Source: Leisingera aquimarina DSM 24565
Lineage (GTDB): Bacteria > Pseudomonadota > Alphaproteobacteria > Rhodobacterales > Rhodobacteraceae
Assembly: GCF_000473165.1 (NCBI RefSeq)
Contig: NZ_KI421504.1
Location: 1,935,437 to 1,999,436, forward strand
Direction of reading: 5' to 3'
DNA: 64,000 nucleotides
The notes below the pieces were generated by a model, which did not search any database, had not been told where the DNA came from, and saw only the letters and a program-made list of their open reading frames with translations. This document shows positions 1 to 7,484 of this stretch, one piece after another. Each line of letters begins with the position of its first letter. Position 1 is the stretch's first letter. The position numbers and the translations under genes were made by a program.

Positions 1-477
1 GCACTTGCAGCGGGGCTCAAACGCGGCGCCTATCATTACTATTACTTCTGCCGCCCGGCAGCGGAGCAGGCCCGCTGGTTCATCCGCAATGTGCCAAGGG
101 ATCCGAACGCGCTGCCGCCGGTGCTGGACATGGAGTGGAATCACCGCTCCCGCACCTGCAAGCTGCGCCCTGACGGCGCTAAGGTGCGGGCCGAGGCACG
201 CAAGTTCCTGAACATCCTGGAGCGCTATTATGGCAAGCGCCCGGTGGTCTATACGACGGTGGATTTCTACCGCGACACCGGCATCGGCCGTCTCAGCGGC
301 ACCGAATTCTGGCTGCGCTCCGTGGCGAGCCATCCGCGCAAGGTCTACCCGGGCGAAAACTGGAGTTTCTGGCAATACTCCGGCACCGGAGAGGTGCCGG
401 GGGTTGCGGGCGACGTGGACCTCAATACCTTCCGCGGCAGCCAGGAGAGCTGGATGAGGTGGTCGGGGCAGATCTAG
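1..477 (+). CDS. GH25-family lysozyme-like protein, C-terminal part
   Basis: The reading frame enters from the left edge of the window, so the start is not visible and about 158 residues remain. The translation resembles the C-terminal two thirds of glycoside hydrolase family 25 (muramidase): a YHYYYF strand near the edge, a DMEW segment at bases 127-138 carrying the acidic pair expected in the active site, a VVYTT strand, and a closing WSFWQYSG-to-DVDLN segment typical of the family end. The family cleaves the N-acetylmuramic acid to N-acetylglucosamine bond of peptidoglycan. In roseobacters such proteins are usually chromosomal single genes. Location and specificity cannot be judged without the N-terminus. 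It marks the last ordinary gene before the transposon debris. Confidence 0.78.
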   Translation, partial: ALAAGLKRGAYHYYYFCRPAAEQARWFIRNVPRDPNALPPVLDMEWNHRSRTCKLRPDGAKVRAEARKFLNILERYYGKRPVVYTTVDFYRDTGIGRLSGTEFWLRSVASHPRKVYPGENWSFWQYSGTGEVPGVAGDVDLNTFRGSQESWMRWSGQI

Positions 478-540
478 AGCAGGAAGGAATGGGGCTTCGC
501 CCCCTCGCGCCTTGGGCGCTCACCCCCAGAGTATTTGAAA

Positions 541-565
541 CCAGAAAGAAGCCTGCTTCTTCTGG
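541..565 (+). terminator. Hairpin downstream of the GH25 gene
   Basis: An inverted repeat CCAGAA(A)GAAGC / GCTTCTTCTGG with a two-base loop lies 64 bases after the GH25 stop, following a GC-rich stretch. There is no clean T run, so this may be a weak terminator or a repeated intergenic hairpin. Confidence 0.4.
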
Positions 566-719
566 CTGCAAATATCTACCGTGTTGCTTCGGTCAATACC
601 TTGCACACCTTGAGCCTGGGCAAGGAGCGTGAAGACCTCAGATATCGGAACGCTCTTTGTCCAGGTGATTTCTGTAGAGCTGTCGTTCGTCTCTTGCACG
701 GAGAATGCCGACGAGAGCC

Positions 720-1070
720 CAACCTGTGAATTGGATACGCGCGCTGAACCAGTTCATCGAATGGCGCGGCGCACCCAGGACAATTCGAGTCGATAACGGC
801 CCGGAGCATGTCAGCGGAACGCTCATGGAGTGGGCTGAGAACAGGGGCATCACCCTGGCCTATATCCAGCCTGGCAAGCCCCAGCACAACGCCTATGTCG
901 AGCGCTGCAACCGGACGGTCCGGCACGAATGGCTTGGTCTCTACATCTTCGAAAGCATCGAGGAGGTGCGGCAGATTGCCACCGAGTGGCTGTGGTCCTG
1001 CAACAACGAACGCCCCAACATGGGCAACGGAGGGATGACACCTGCACAGAAACTAAGATTGGCCGCGTAA
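720..1070 (+). pseudogene. IS3-family transposase (OrfB) fragment, C-terminal part
   Basis: About 115 residues match the end of an IS3-family DDE transposase. The second catalytic Asp lies in RVDNGPEH and the Glu in YVERCNRTVR, followed by the usual NNERPNMGNGGMTP tail. The N-terminal part with the first catalytic Asp is absent upstream, so this is a dead remnant. Recognisable similarity begins near base 725; nothing supports a real start. The GC-rich inverted repeat just after the stop (CCCCCGCAAAAATGGGGGG, about 1087-1105) may be part of the element's right end. It opens the transposon debris on the left flank of the metal island. Confidence 0.8.
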
Positions 1071-1242
1071 AATTCTATGACCAAGCCCCCGCAAAAATGG
1101 GGGGATTACCATGCCAAAGGTGGTCGTCAAGAAAAAGCGCGGGTTGATTTCGTCGCTCTGTGCCGAAGCCTAGGTGCTTTAGTATGGCTAGAGACAGAGT
1201 TTTCGAGCCAATTTCAGGGCTGAGCTGATGCTTTACTGGCAT

Positions 1243-1608
1243 TCAGGATGTTGCTGATGTGCAGAACATATACCAAAGGTCGTGCTGCCAATCGCCGTTG
1301 GGTGTAGCTGTGTTGATCATGTATCTTTTCAGACCTGTGTCGACATAAGCTGGTTCTCGACATTTGACCCGAACCGGGTGTTTCCCGGTGTCGTTGTAGA
1401 GAACTGTTCCGTTCGCATCTGTTTCAACCAGTTTGATGACCACTTCAAAGTCGAAATCTTCCTCTCTGGCGACCTGATACTGGGTCGCGCTCAATCGAAC
1501 CATGGTGGCGTCCGGGAAACTGGCAGTGTGGAAGATTATCTGTTGGGCCGCACTAGGCGCAGCAACAAGAAGAAGGCCAACCACTATTGGAAGGATATAC
1601 ATATCCAA
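1243..1608 (-). CDS. Small exported protein of unknown function
   Basis: This codes for 121 residues starting MDMYILPIVVGLLL, a clear Sec signal peptide with a likely cleavage after APSAAQ. The mature part (about 100 residues) is polar, has two cysteines (one in VKCREP, one near the C-terminus) and no motif I recognise. The second Met (two codons in) is an equally good start. It lies between two transposon remnants with no partner gene, so it may be cargo brought in by mobile DNA or a leftover of the original locus. Function unknown; the call rests on the intact signal peptide and uninterrupted frame. Confidence 0.6.
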   Translation of the reverse strand: MDMYILPIVVGLLLVAAPSAAQQIIFHTASFPDATMVRLSATQYQVAREEDFDFEVVIKLVETDANGTVLYNDTGKHPVRVKCREPAYVDTGLKRYMINTATPNGDWQHDLWYMFCTSATS

Positions 1609-1947
1609 ACTCCCGCAGCGCTCGCCTCATGGCAACAATAGCACAAACTGCCGCTGCGCACGATTCATAAATTCGAAACTTAAGGAGCTATTCCTATTTC
1701 ACGTGCGCCCGCGCTGGAGCCAGATGCCGCAGGTAGGTGCCAGATTGCTCAACAAACGGAGTACTTTCGGAGCTGTTGCGCCGGCAGTGCGGCTGAGCCA
1801 TCCGAAAAGACGTGGCGGCTGGTAATCTGCTCCGAGGTCCACCGGGAGCACGCACAGCAGCTGCGTGTTTGCCTGTGGGCGGAATCGGCGCGACTGCATT
1901 ATTTGCTTAACCGACATAGGTACAGCTATGGGGCGAGAAAAGGGATC
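1609..1947. other. Intergenic stretch without a supported gene
   Basis: About 340 bases between the small exported protein and the left end of the next IS element. Short frames exist on both strands but none has family resemblance or a credible ribosome binding site. It is probably further degraded transposon sequence. Confidence 0.5.
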
Positions 1948-2026
1948 TGAGCTACCCCCGAATTTCGGACACTGACGTGAGCTACGATTTGCTGTCTGCT
2001 GAACTTCGACGAAGAGGAGATCAGAG

Positions 2027-2319
2027 ATGTCGAAACGGAAGCACCATTCGCCTGAGTTTAAGGCCAAGGTCGCGCTTGAGGCTTTGAAAGGCGAACGGAC
2101 TGTCGCTGAGCTGGCAAGCCAGTTTGGCGTTCACCCAACGATGATCCACAGCTGGAAGCGGGCGCTACTGGAGGGGCATCCGGTGTGTTCGAGCGTGGCC
2201 GCAAGAAAGGCCCGGAGATCGACGAAGAGCAGGGTAAAGAACTGCACGCCAAGATCGGGGAGCTGGCAGTTGCTAACGATTTTTTGCCACGAAAGCGCAA
2301 GCCGCGGATCGGCAAGTGA
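2027..2319 (+). pseudogene. IS3-family OrfA, frameshifted
   Basis: The frame begins [20 protein letters not shown], the typical helix-turn-helix start of IS3-family OrfA, with a good GAGGAGA ribosome site upstream. Around base 2174 one base is missing. The expected continuation ([17 protein letters not shown], then a leucine-zipper-like [15 protein letters not shown] segment) is found in the next frame and ends at the TGA at 2317-2319. One frameshift therefore explains the broken reading frame. OrfA normally binds the IS ends and is fused to OrfB by ribosomal frameshifting. Confidence 0.82.
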
Positions 2320-2705
2320 GACGCAAAATGGTCGAACCTGCCAATCCTGAGCTGTCTACCGGCAAGCAATGCAGGCTGCTGTCGATCCCGCGGCCGTCGT
2401 TCTATTGCACGCCCAAGGGCGAAACGGCTCTGAACCTGATGCTGATGCGGCAAGTCGATGAGCAGTTCCTGGAAACACCGTTCTGCGACCCACAGGCGCC
2501 TTGGCAGAAAGGCACCGTCGAGAACACCAACAACAGGCTGCGAAGATACCTGCCCCGATCAACCGAACCGACGGCGCTGACAAATCGATATTTAAGGTCG
2601 ATTTGCCACCGCCTCAATTCCACGCCGCGCAAATGCATCGGATGCCGGACCCCCGCGGAGGTGTTTGAATACCACCTGATAGAAATTCAGAACCAATTGG
2701 AATAA
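2316..2705 (+). pseudogene. Chimeric transposase: IS3 OrfB start joined in frame to IS30 transposase end
   Basis: The first ~57 residues (GTG start overlapping the orfA stop) match the N-terminus of IS3 Orf[15 protein letters not shown], then RQVDEQFLETPF. From DPQAPWQKGTVENTNN onward the protein matches the C-terminal catalytic end of IS30-family transposases, including the Glu in GTVEN and the LNSTPRKCIGCRTPAEVF tail. The two parts are in one uninterrupted frame of 129 codons. Neither half has a complete DDE triad, so it should be inactive. It is a fossil of an IS30 insertion into an IS3 element followed by deletion. Confidence 0.8.
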
Positions 2706-2735
2706 AACAGAATATCAGAAACTGCACTTCACCGT

Positions 2736-2968
2736 GAGTTCACAGAATGCGTCTACCTGCAGGCTTGGGAAACCGGATCTGAGGCAAGGGCGGGCGTCGG
2801 AAAGTGGGTGGAATTCTACAATCGGAAGCGCCCGCATTCCGCCCTTGGCAGCAGACCGCCAGCCGTGGTCCATTGGCTGAGAAAAGACGAAACCCAACCC
2901 GGTCAGCAGGGGCAGAGAGTAGCTCAATCTACGCCGGAAACTGTCCAGCGATTGGGGAGTAGCTCGAG
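2736..2968 (+). pseudogene. IS3-family OrfB, C-terminal fragment
   Basis: In frame from base 2736 the sequence reads EFTECVYLQAWETGSEARAG followed by VEFYNRKRPHSALGSRPPAV, the end of the same IS3-type OrfB whose first part lies at 2316. The reading stays open through the right inverted repeat into flanking DNA. It is the portion of orfB left beyond the IS30 insertion point. Confidence 0.78.
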
Positions 2969-3034
2969 ATACTGGCCCCTGGAAAGGATGCCATCAGGCG
3001 GTGCCAGGTGGCATCCAGACAGGTACCTTGAGGA

Positions 3035-3598
3035 TCAATTATCTTGTGGCTGGTCCATCATGCCATCACCAGGCTGATTGCTTTTGGTTGGCTGGCCGCC
3101 ATTGCCCATGCCGGACCCTTCCATCTTCTGCTTCATGCGTGCCGTCTGGGTTGAGATTTCTTCCTCAGTCACCGCGCCGTTACCGTCCGCATCGAGATGT
3201 TGAAATCGGTCCACCATTTGTTCGCGGATCATAGCGCTGTGGAAGGTTTCGAACTCATCGATCGAAAGCGTGCCATTGCTGTCCGTGTCGTACTCCTTCA
3301 GAGCGGATTGAAGTTTTTCCGCCAACATGCCGGGTTTGCCCATGCCTAACATCTGGCGGTCCATCATGGCGCTGCCCATGGCGTGCCGCCCGTGCATCTG
3401 CATCATCATGTCATGCATTCGCTTCATGTCAGGCATCATACCGCGGCCCAACATCTGCGAATCTGCATTTTGTTGCATCATGCCTGATGTATTGGCGCCG
3501 GATTTGCCGCCGTGGCCGTGGCTGGCCTCTGCCAGTGCCGCACCCGCCATTGTGCCGGATACCGTGAGAGTGAGCGCAAGAAGTTTCAAGTTCGTCAT
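3035..3598 (-). CDS. Periplasmic EF-hand, methionine-rich protein
   Basis: This 187-residue protein starts MTNLKLLALTLTVSGTM with a Sec signal peptide cleaved after AALA. The middle is rich in Met and His (MMPDMKRMHDMMMQMHGRH), a composition seen in periplasmic copper-binding proteins. Residues about 100-150 contain two EF-hand loops, DTDSNGTLSIDEF and DADGNGAVTEEEI, which normally bind calcium. The C-terminus is low-complexity. It is divergent from the two-component system at 3773 with about 170 bases between, so it is a likely target of that system. Related small Met-rich EF-hand proteins occur in roseobacter copper clusters. The proposed role is periplasmic metal buffering or sensing, inferred from composition and context. 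Confidence 0.78.
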   Translation of the reverse strand: MTNLKLLALTLTVSGTMAGAALAEASHGHGGKSGANTSGMMQQNADSQMLGRGMMPDMKRMHDMMMQMHGRHAMGSAMMDRQMLGMGKPGMLAEKLQSALKEYDTDSNGTLSIDEFETFHSAMIREQMVDRFQHLDADGNGAVTEEEISTQTARMKQKMEGSGMGNGGQPTKSNQPGDGMMDQPQDN

Positions 3599-3772
3599 GT
3601 CCAGACCTTTCCAAGGGATGTTTGGATGCAGCCAATCTGGGATGTCAGGGGTGGTCTTGCCAGTGTTCCGGGCCCCGGGAAGTGTATCGCTCTGTCACAG
3701 CCGAAGCAGTTGATACATTCCGCGACAAAACTCTGCAGGACCACTTGCAGCAATAACCTATAATTGGTGCAA

Positions 3773-4498
3773 ATGAATGAAATGCCGCATATTCTCGTCG
3801 TTGACGATCACCGTGAAATCCGGGCCGCGGTAACACGCTACCTGGAAAAGAACGGCATGCGCGCAACTGCAGCGCAAGACGCAGCAGAGATGGATGCGAA
3901 ACTGGCAACCGGCCATTTCGATCTGATCGTTCTGGACGTGATGATGCCGGGCGAGGACGGATTGTCGGTCTGCAGGAGATTGTCTGGCGAAGGCGGTACT
4001 CCAATCCTGATGCTGACGGCCCTTGGGCAGGATACCGACCGGATAGTCGGCCTTGAGATCGGTGCCGACGACTATTTGCCAAAGCCTTTCAATCCGCGCG
4101 AGCTTTTGGCACGCATCAAAGCGATCTTGCGACGAGCCGGCCGCTCCGAACCGCTGGCAGGCCGCTTGGCCGGCAAAAAGGTCCGGTTTGCCCAGTGGGT
4201 ACTGGACAGTGATCGTCGTGTTCTCATTGACGGCACCGGGCAGGAAACTGCCCTGACCGGTGCCGACTTCAAGCTGCTGACGGTTTTGCTGGAGCGTGCG
4301 CGCCTGGTTCTGAGCCGGGATCAGCTTATGGATCTAACCGCGGGCCGGCGGGCGCCGCCGCTGGACCGGACGATAGATAACCAGATCAGCCGCTTGCGCC
4401 GCAAGATTGAGCAGGACCCCATGCAGCCGCGCCTGATCGTCACTGTTCGCAACGGCGGCTACAGCCTGGCGGCAGATGTGGAGGTGACGGACGGATGA
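3773..4498 (+). CDS. OmpR-family response regulator (copper-type two-component system)
   Basis: This is a DNA-binding response regulator of about 241 residues. The receiver domain spans residues 6-120, with the acidic pair in VVDDHRE, phospho-acceptor Asp55 in IVLDVMMPGEDG, Thr in LTALG and Lys in YLPKPF. A winged-helix output domain fills about 140-236 and ends in RLIVTVRNGGYSLA. The chosen ATG at 3773 gives the normal OmpR/CusR-like length; a TTG nine bases upstream and an ATG nine bases downstream are alternatives. Its stop overlaps the histidine kinase start (ATGA), so the two are translationally coupled. The position at the head of a copper gene island suggests a CopR/CusR-like role, but the signal is not shown by the sequence. 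Confidence 0.9.
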   Translation: MNEMPHILVVDDHREIRAAVTRYLEKNGMRATAAQDAAEMDAKLATGHFDLIVLDVMMPGEDGLSVCRRLSGEGGTPILMLTALGQDTDRIVGLEIGADDYLPKPFNPRELLARIKAILRRAGRSEPLAGRLAGKKVRFAQWVLDSDRRVLIDGTGQETALTGADFKLLTVLLERARLVLSRDQLMDLTAGRRAPPLDRTIDNQISRLRRKIEQDPMQPRLIVTVRNGGYSLAADVEVTDG

Positions 4499-5886
4499 GG
4501 CATGTCCTCAACAGTCTGCGCGGCCAGCTGGTGCTGCTGGTGATCCTGGCGCTGGCCGCCGCCCAGGCGGTCAGTCTGTGGCTTTTTGTCGACGAGCGCG
4601 GTTTGGCGGTACGCGCGGCTCTCGGAGCGGAAACTGCCGGGCGTGCGGCTAATGTGGCCAGGCTGATCGAAGAAGCGCCTGCGAGTTTGCACGCCTCGAT
4701 CCTGCGGGCTGCGAATTCGCCGCTGGTACGATTCGGAATCGCACCGGAGCCCGAAGTCAAACATACGTCGCATAACGGAAACGGGATTGTCGAAGAGCGC
4801 GTGCGCGCACTGCTGGACGGCAATTACGGCCGGGAGATCCGGGTTGAGCTGCATGAGGTTGATGGCGCAGAGCTGCCGCTGCCGCATCTCGATCAGGAAA
4901 TGGCCGCCATGCACCGGGAAATGATGCGCGGTCACATGTCGGCGATTGAATTGAAGCTGTCCATCGCTTTGTCTGGCAGCCAATGGCTGAATGTCGGGAC
5001 CCGGTTCGAACGGCCCCCCCTGCAATGGCCGCTTTATTCGACACTGACTTTTGCACTCAGCGCCGGCTTCATTCTGATTGTTGTATTCTGGTTCCTGATG
5101 AGCCGGGTAACTGGACCGCTGCGCAGGCTTTCGGTTGCTGCTGACCGGTTGGGCAGGGGAGAAAATGTGGCCACACTGCCTGCAGTAGGGCCATGTGAAA
5201 TGCAGGATCTGACCGGCGCGTTCAACCGGATGCAAGAGCGGCTGACACGTTTCGTTGCAGACCGCACACGGCTGCTGGCGGCCTTGAGCCACGACCTTCG
5301 CTCGCCTTTGACAGCCATGCGGGTCAGGGCGGAGTTCGTCGACGAGGATGAAACCCGGGACAGTCTCATTTCCTCGATCGAGGAAATGCAGAGTATGGTT
5401 GACTCGGCATTGGCTTTTGCCGGCGGGCTGGCAGTATCCGAGCCGCTTGAAATGTGTGAACTGGGCAGTTTCCTCGAACAGTTGCGCGCCGACATGTTGG
5501 AACGGTTTGATCTGCATCCCGGCGCTCCTACAGATGTTCGCTTGCGGCCAAACGCAATGCGGCGGGCTTTGCGCAACATCATTGAGAACGCGCTGCGCTA
5601 TGGTGGCTGGGCCCGGGTCGGATACGGCCATGACAATCAACACGCATTGATCACCGTGGCGGATACGGGACCCGGTATCCCGGAAGAAGACTTGGAGCGG
5701 GTCTTCGATCCGTTCCTGCGGCTGGAGACATCCCGCTCGCTGGAGACCGGCGGCTACGGGTTGGGGCTGTCCATCGCCCGCACGATCCTGCGGGCTCATG
5801 GCGGTGACATCACCCTTGCAAATCGGGCAGACGGAGGGCTGCTGGCCACCCTAGTAATCCCGCTTTCCGGCGGGGGCACACAGTAG
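4495..5886 (+). CDS. Membrane sensor histidine kinase partner of the OmpR-type regulator
   Basis: The 463-residue protein has an N-terminal membrane segment (about 10-31), a periplasmic sensor region of ~145 residues with a short His/Met-containing stretch (AMHREMMRGHM), and a second membrane segment (about 180-203). A HAMP linker follows, then a HisKA domain with phospho-acceptor His266 in ALSHDLRSPLT, and an HATPase domain with N box NIIENALRYG, G1 box DTGPGIPEED and G2 box GGYGLGLSIA. All catalytic boxes are present. It overlaps the regulator stop by four bases. The Met/His patch fits a metal-sensing kinase of the CopS/CusS type, which is inference from composition and neighbours. Confidence 0.9.
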   Translation: MRHVLNSLRGQLVLLVILALAAAQAVSLWLFVDERGLAVRAALGAETAGRAANVARLIEEAPASLHASILRAANSPLVRFGIAPEPEVKHTSHNGNGIVEERVRALLDGNYGREIRVELHEVDGAELPLPHLDQEMAAMHREMMRGHMSAIELKLSIALSGSQWLNVGTRFERPPLQWPLYSTLTFALSAGFILIVVFWFLMSRVTGPLRRLSVAADRLGRGENVATLPAVGPCEMQDLTGAFNRMQERLTRFVADRTRLLAALSHDLRSPLTAMRVRAEFVDEDETRDSLISSIEEMQSMVDSALAFAGGLAVSEPLEMCELGSFLEQLRADMLERFDLHPGAPTDVRLRPNAMRRALRNIIENALRYGGWARVGYGHDNQHALITVADTGPGIPEEDLERVFDPFLRLETSRSLETGGYGLGLSIARTILRAHGGDITLANRADGGLLATLVIPLSGGGTQ

Positions 5887-5907
5887 AAACTTGAGACGGA
5901 GACCGAT

Positions 5908-6234
5908 ATGAAACGACTGATTGCACCATTGGCGATTGCGATTTTGCCCATGTCCGCCGCATTGGCTTGGGCTGACACCAATGGCGACTGGGACGGGGGA
6001 TATGGCCACATGATGTGGTCAGGTGGCTTCGGCATGCTCGGAGCTCTGATGATGCTGTTGTTTTGGGGAGGCCTTATCGCGCTGGTCGTGGTGGGGGTGC
6101 GATGGCTGACCGACAAAGGCCAGGCAAGCCCCGACGCCTCCAGCGACGCGCTGCAGGTTCTGCGCAGCAGATTTGCCAGCGGCGAAATCGACGAGGAGGA
6201 ATTCAAGCGCCGCAAGGCTGCCCTCGACGAATGA
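5908..6234 (+). CDS. Small membrane protein with C-terminal SHOCT domain
   Basis: This codes for 108 residues. An N-terminal signal or membrane segment (to about residue 22) is followed by a Gly/Met/Trp-rich stretch and a second hydrophobic helix (about 43-65). The C-terminal ~30 residues (LQVLRSRFASGEIDEEEFKRR) are a SHOCT module, a short domain found at the ends of many membrane proteins and thought to mediate oligomerisation. It starts 21 bases after the kinase stop, so it is probably the third gene of the two-component operon. Such proteins are frequent beside copper genes in proteobacteria. The specific function is unknown. Confidence 0.8.
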   Translation: MKRLIAPLAIAILPMSAALAWADTNGDWDGGYGHMMWSGGFGMLGALMMLLFWGGLIALVVVGVRWLTDKGQASPDASSDALQVLRSRFASGEIDEEEFKRRKAALDE

Positions 6235-6262
6235 TCTTTTTGCTCAGAAGTCTAATCTACCG

Positions 6263-6295
6263 GCCAAGGGCTGACCAGGGACCGCAGCCCTTGGC
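6263..6295. terminator. Perfect 11-bp-stem hairpin after the two-component operon
   Basis: GCCAAGGGCTG and its exact complement CAGCCCTTGGC flank an 11-base loop, 28 bases past the SHOCT gene stop. No T run follows on the + strand, so termination would be rho-assisted or the hairpin may stabilise the 3' end. Confidence 0.5.
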
Positions 6296-6404
6296 AAAAT
6301 GAAAAGTAGCCCAAGCAGTGATTATCCATGGAGCAAAGCTAGTATTAGACTCTGGCAGAGGCGAAGCGGGCGATACGGCACCGGAGAAAACAATCGGAGG
6401 AGAT

Positions 6405-6992
6405 ATGCACCGACGGGATTTTATTGCTGGAGCAGGAGCGTTGACTGTGCTGGGCTCACAGGGCAGCGCGCATACGCCAACGCTTCCGGTGTACAACATG
6501 CCCGAAGAGTTCTTACCGCGCGAGGTGCGCATCCAGAACGATCTCGCGCCATACGTGTTGCATGTGGATCCAGGACAGTTCGCGCTGTACTGGACGCTGC
6601 CTGAGGGGCGCGCGATCCGTTATGCAGTCGGAATTGGCCGGCCTGGCCTATATGAGGCGGGTGAATTCTATGTCGGCGCGAAAAAGGTGTGGCCCAGCTG
6701 GACGCCGACCCCGGATATGATACGGCGCGAACCGCACCGCTATGCCAGGTTTGCCGATGGCATGCCTGGCGGTCTCGGCAATCCTCTTGGCGCACGTGCG
6801 CTCTACCTGTTTCAGCCGGGGCGCGGGGATACATTTCTGCGTGTTCACGGCACCAACGAACCGGATACAATTGGACGGCGCGTGTCGAATGGTTGTGCAA
6901 GGCTTGTGAACGATCAGATGATCGACCTCTACGATAGGGTGCCGTTGGACACCCGGGTTGTGCTTCACCCAGTGGTGGACCTGCCTGCCTGA
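6405..6992 (+). CDS. Tat-exported L,D-transpeptidase (YkuD family)
   Basis: This 195-residue enzyme starts MHRRDFIAGAGALTVLG, a Tat-like twin-arginine signal, preceded by a strong GGAGGAGAT ribosome site that decides this start over upstream in-frame codons. The YkuD domain runs from about residue 50 to the end, with the catalytic signature HGTNEPDTIG followed by SNGCARL (catalytic Cys in SNGC). Family members exchange D-amino-acid-containing peptide cross-links in peptidoglycan or attach proteins to it. Copper inhibits L,D-transpeptidases in other bacteria, which gives one possible reason for a copy within a copper island; that link is inference. The gene is preceded by the 6263 hairpin and is probably transcribed alone. 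Confidence 0.88.
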   Translation: MHRRDFIAGAGALTVLGSQGSAHTPTLPVYNMPEEFLPREVRIQNDLAPYVLHVDPGQFALYWTLPEGRAIRYAVGIGRPGLYEAGEFYVGAKKVWPSWTPTPDMIRREPHRYARFADGMPGGLGNPLGARALYLFQPGRGDTFLRVHGTNEPDTIGRRVSNGCARLVNDQMIDLYDRVPLDTRVVLHPVVDLPA

Positions 6993-7484
6993 GGTGGCGC
7001 TCAGGATCTTCTGTTTGCTGCAACAGCAGCTTTTGCGGGCGTCGAAATTCAAGACGGTAAGTTCAAGATGGTATTGCAGAATAACGCGTCTCAATTCCTC
7101 TTTCTGAGCGCACCAAACCTTCGGCCCGGATGCGGTGCGGGCATTCGGTAAATCAAAATTGAAAATACAGGCACTTGTGGCCGCTCTGTGAAGCTGCGCG
7201 ATCACGCCAAGGATACATTCGGATACAATATCGACTGTGAGCGGGTATTGACCTTCCCATGCTGGAAGGTGGCAGTTCAAAGCCAAATAAAAAACGGTTT
7301 GGAGGCAGGCATGGCAAGCAAGTCCTGGTTGGAGGCGCGCAGGTGAGTGCTGCTGCGCCATTTCGCCAAACTTATAAACGCCATAATCAGCCTTCTGCCA
7401 ACTGACCGAATGGTTTGACTATTGCGGTAATCCGTACATCAGTGAACCGCCCCTTGTAGTTCGCCTGCCTAAGAGGAAATAGAA
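6993..7484. other. Intergenic region of about 490 bases, no supported gene
   Basis: The region between the L,D-transpeptidase and the first multicopper oxidase is lower in GC than its neighbours. It holds short frames only; the longest (minus strand, ending inside the transpeptidase) has no recognisable family. An AAGAGGAAATAG ribosome site precedes the oxidase start at 7485. I see no clear metalloregulator dyad. Confidence 0.45.

Larger units (their letters stand above)
1948..2968 (+). mobile_element. IS3-type element, decayed and invaded by an IS30-family fragment
   Basis: The ends carry imperfect inverted repeats: TGAGCTACCCCCGAAT at the left (from 1948) and the complement of GAGCTACTCCCCAATC at the right (to about 2968). 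Inside are an orfA with a frameshift, the first part of orfB, a piece of an IS30-family transposase, and then the C-terminal end of the IS3 orfB. The order shows that an IS30-type element landed in orfB and most of both elements was then lost. The element cannot transpose by itself. Confidence 0.75.

Noticed and set aside
4459-5799. A 446-codon open frame on the minus strand
   Set aside because: It is antisense to the histidine kinase, which has all family motifs; the reverse frame has none.
6648-7361. A 237-codon minus-strand frame crossing the end of the L,D-transpeptidase
   Set aside because: Its first half covers otherwise empty DNA, but no family was recognised, no ribosome site is present and it overlaps a solid gene.
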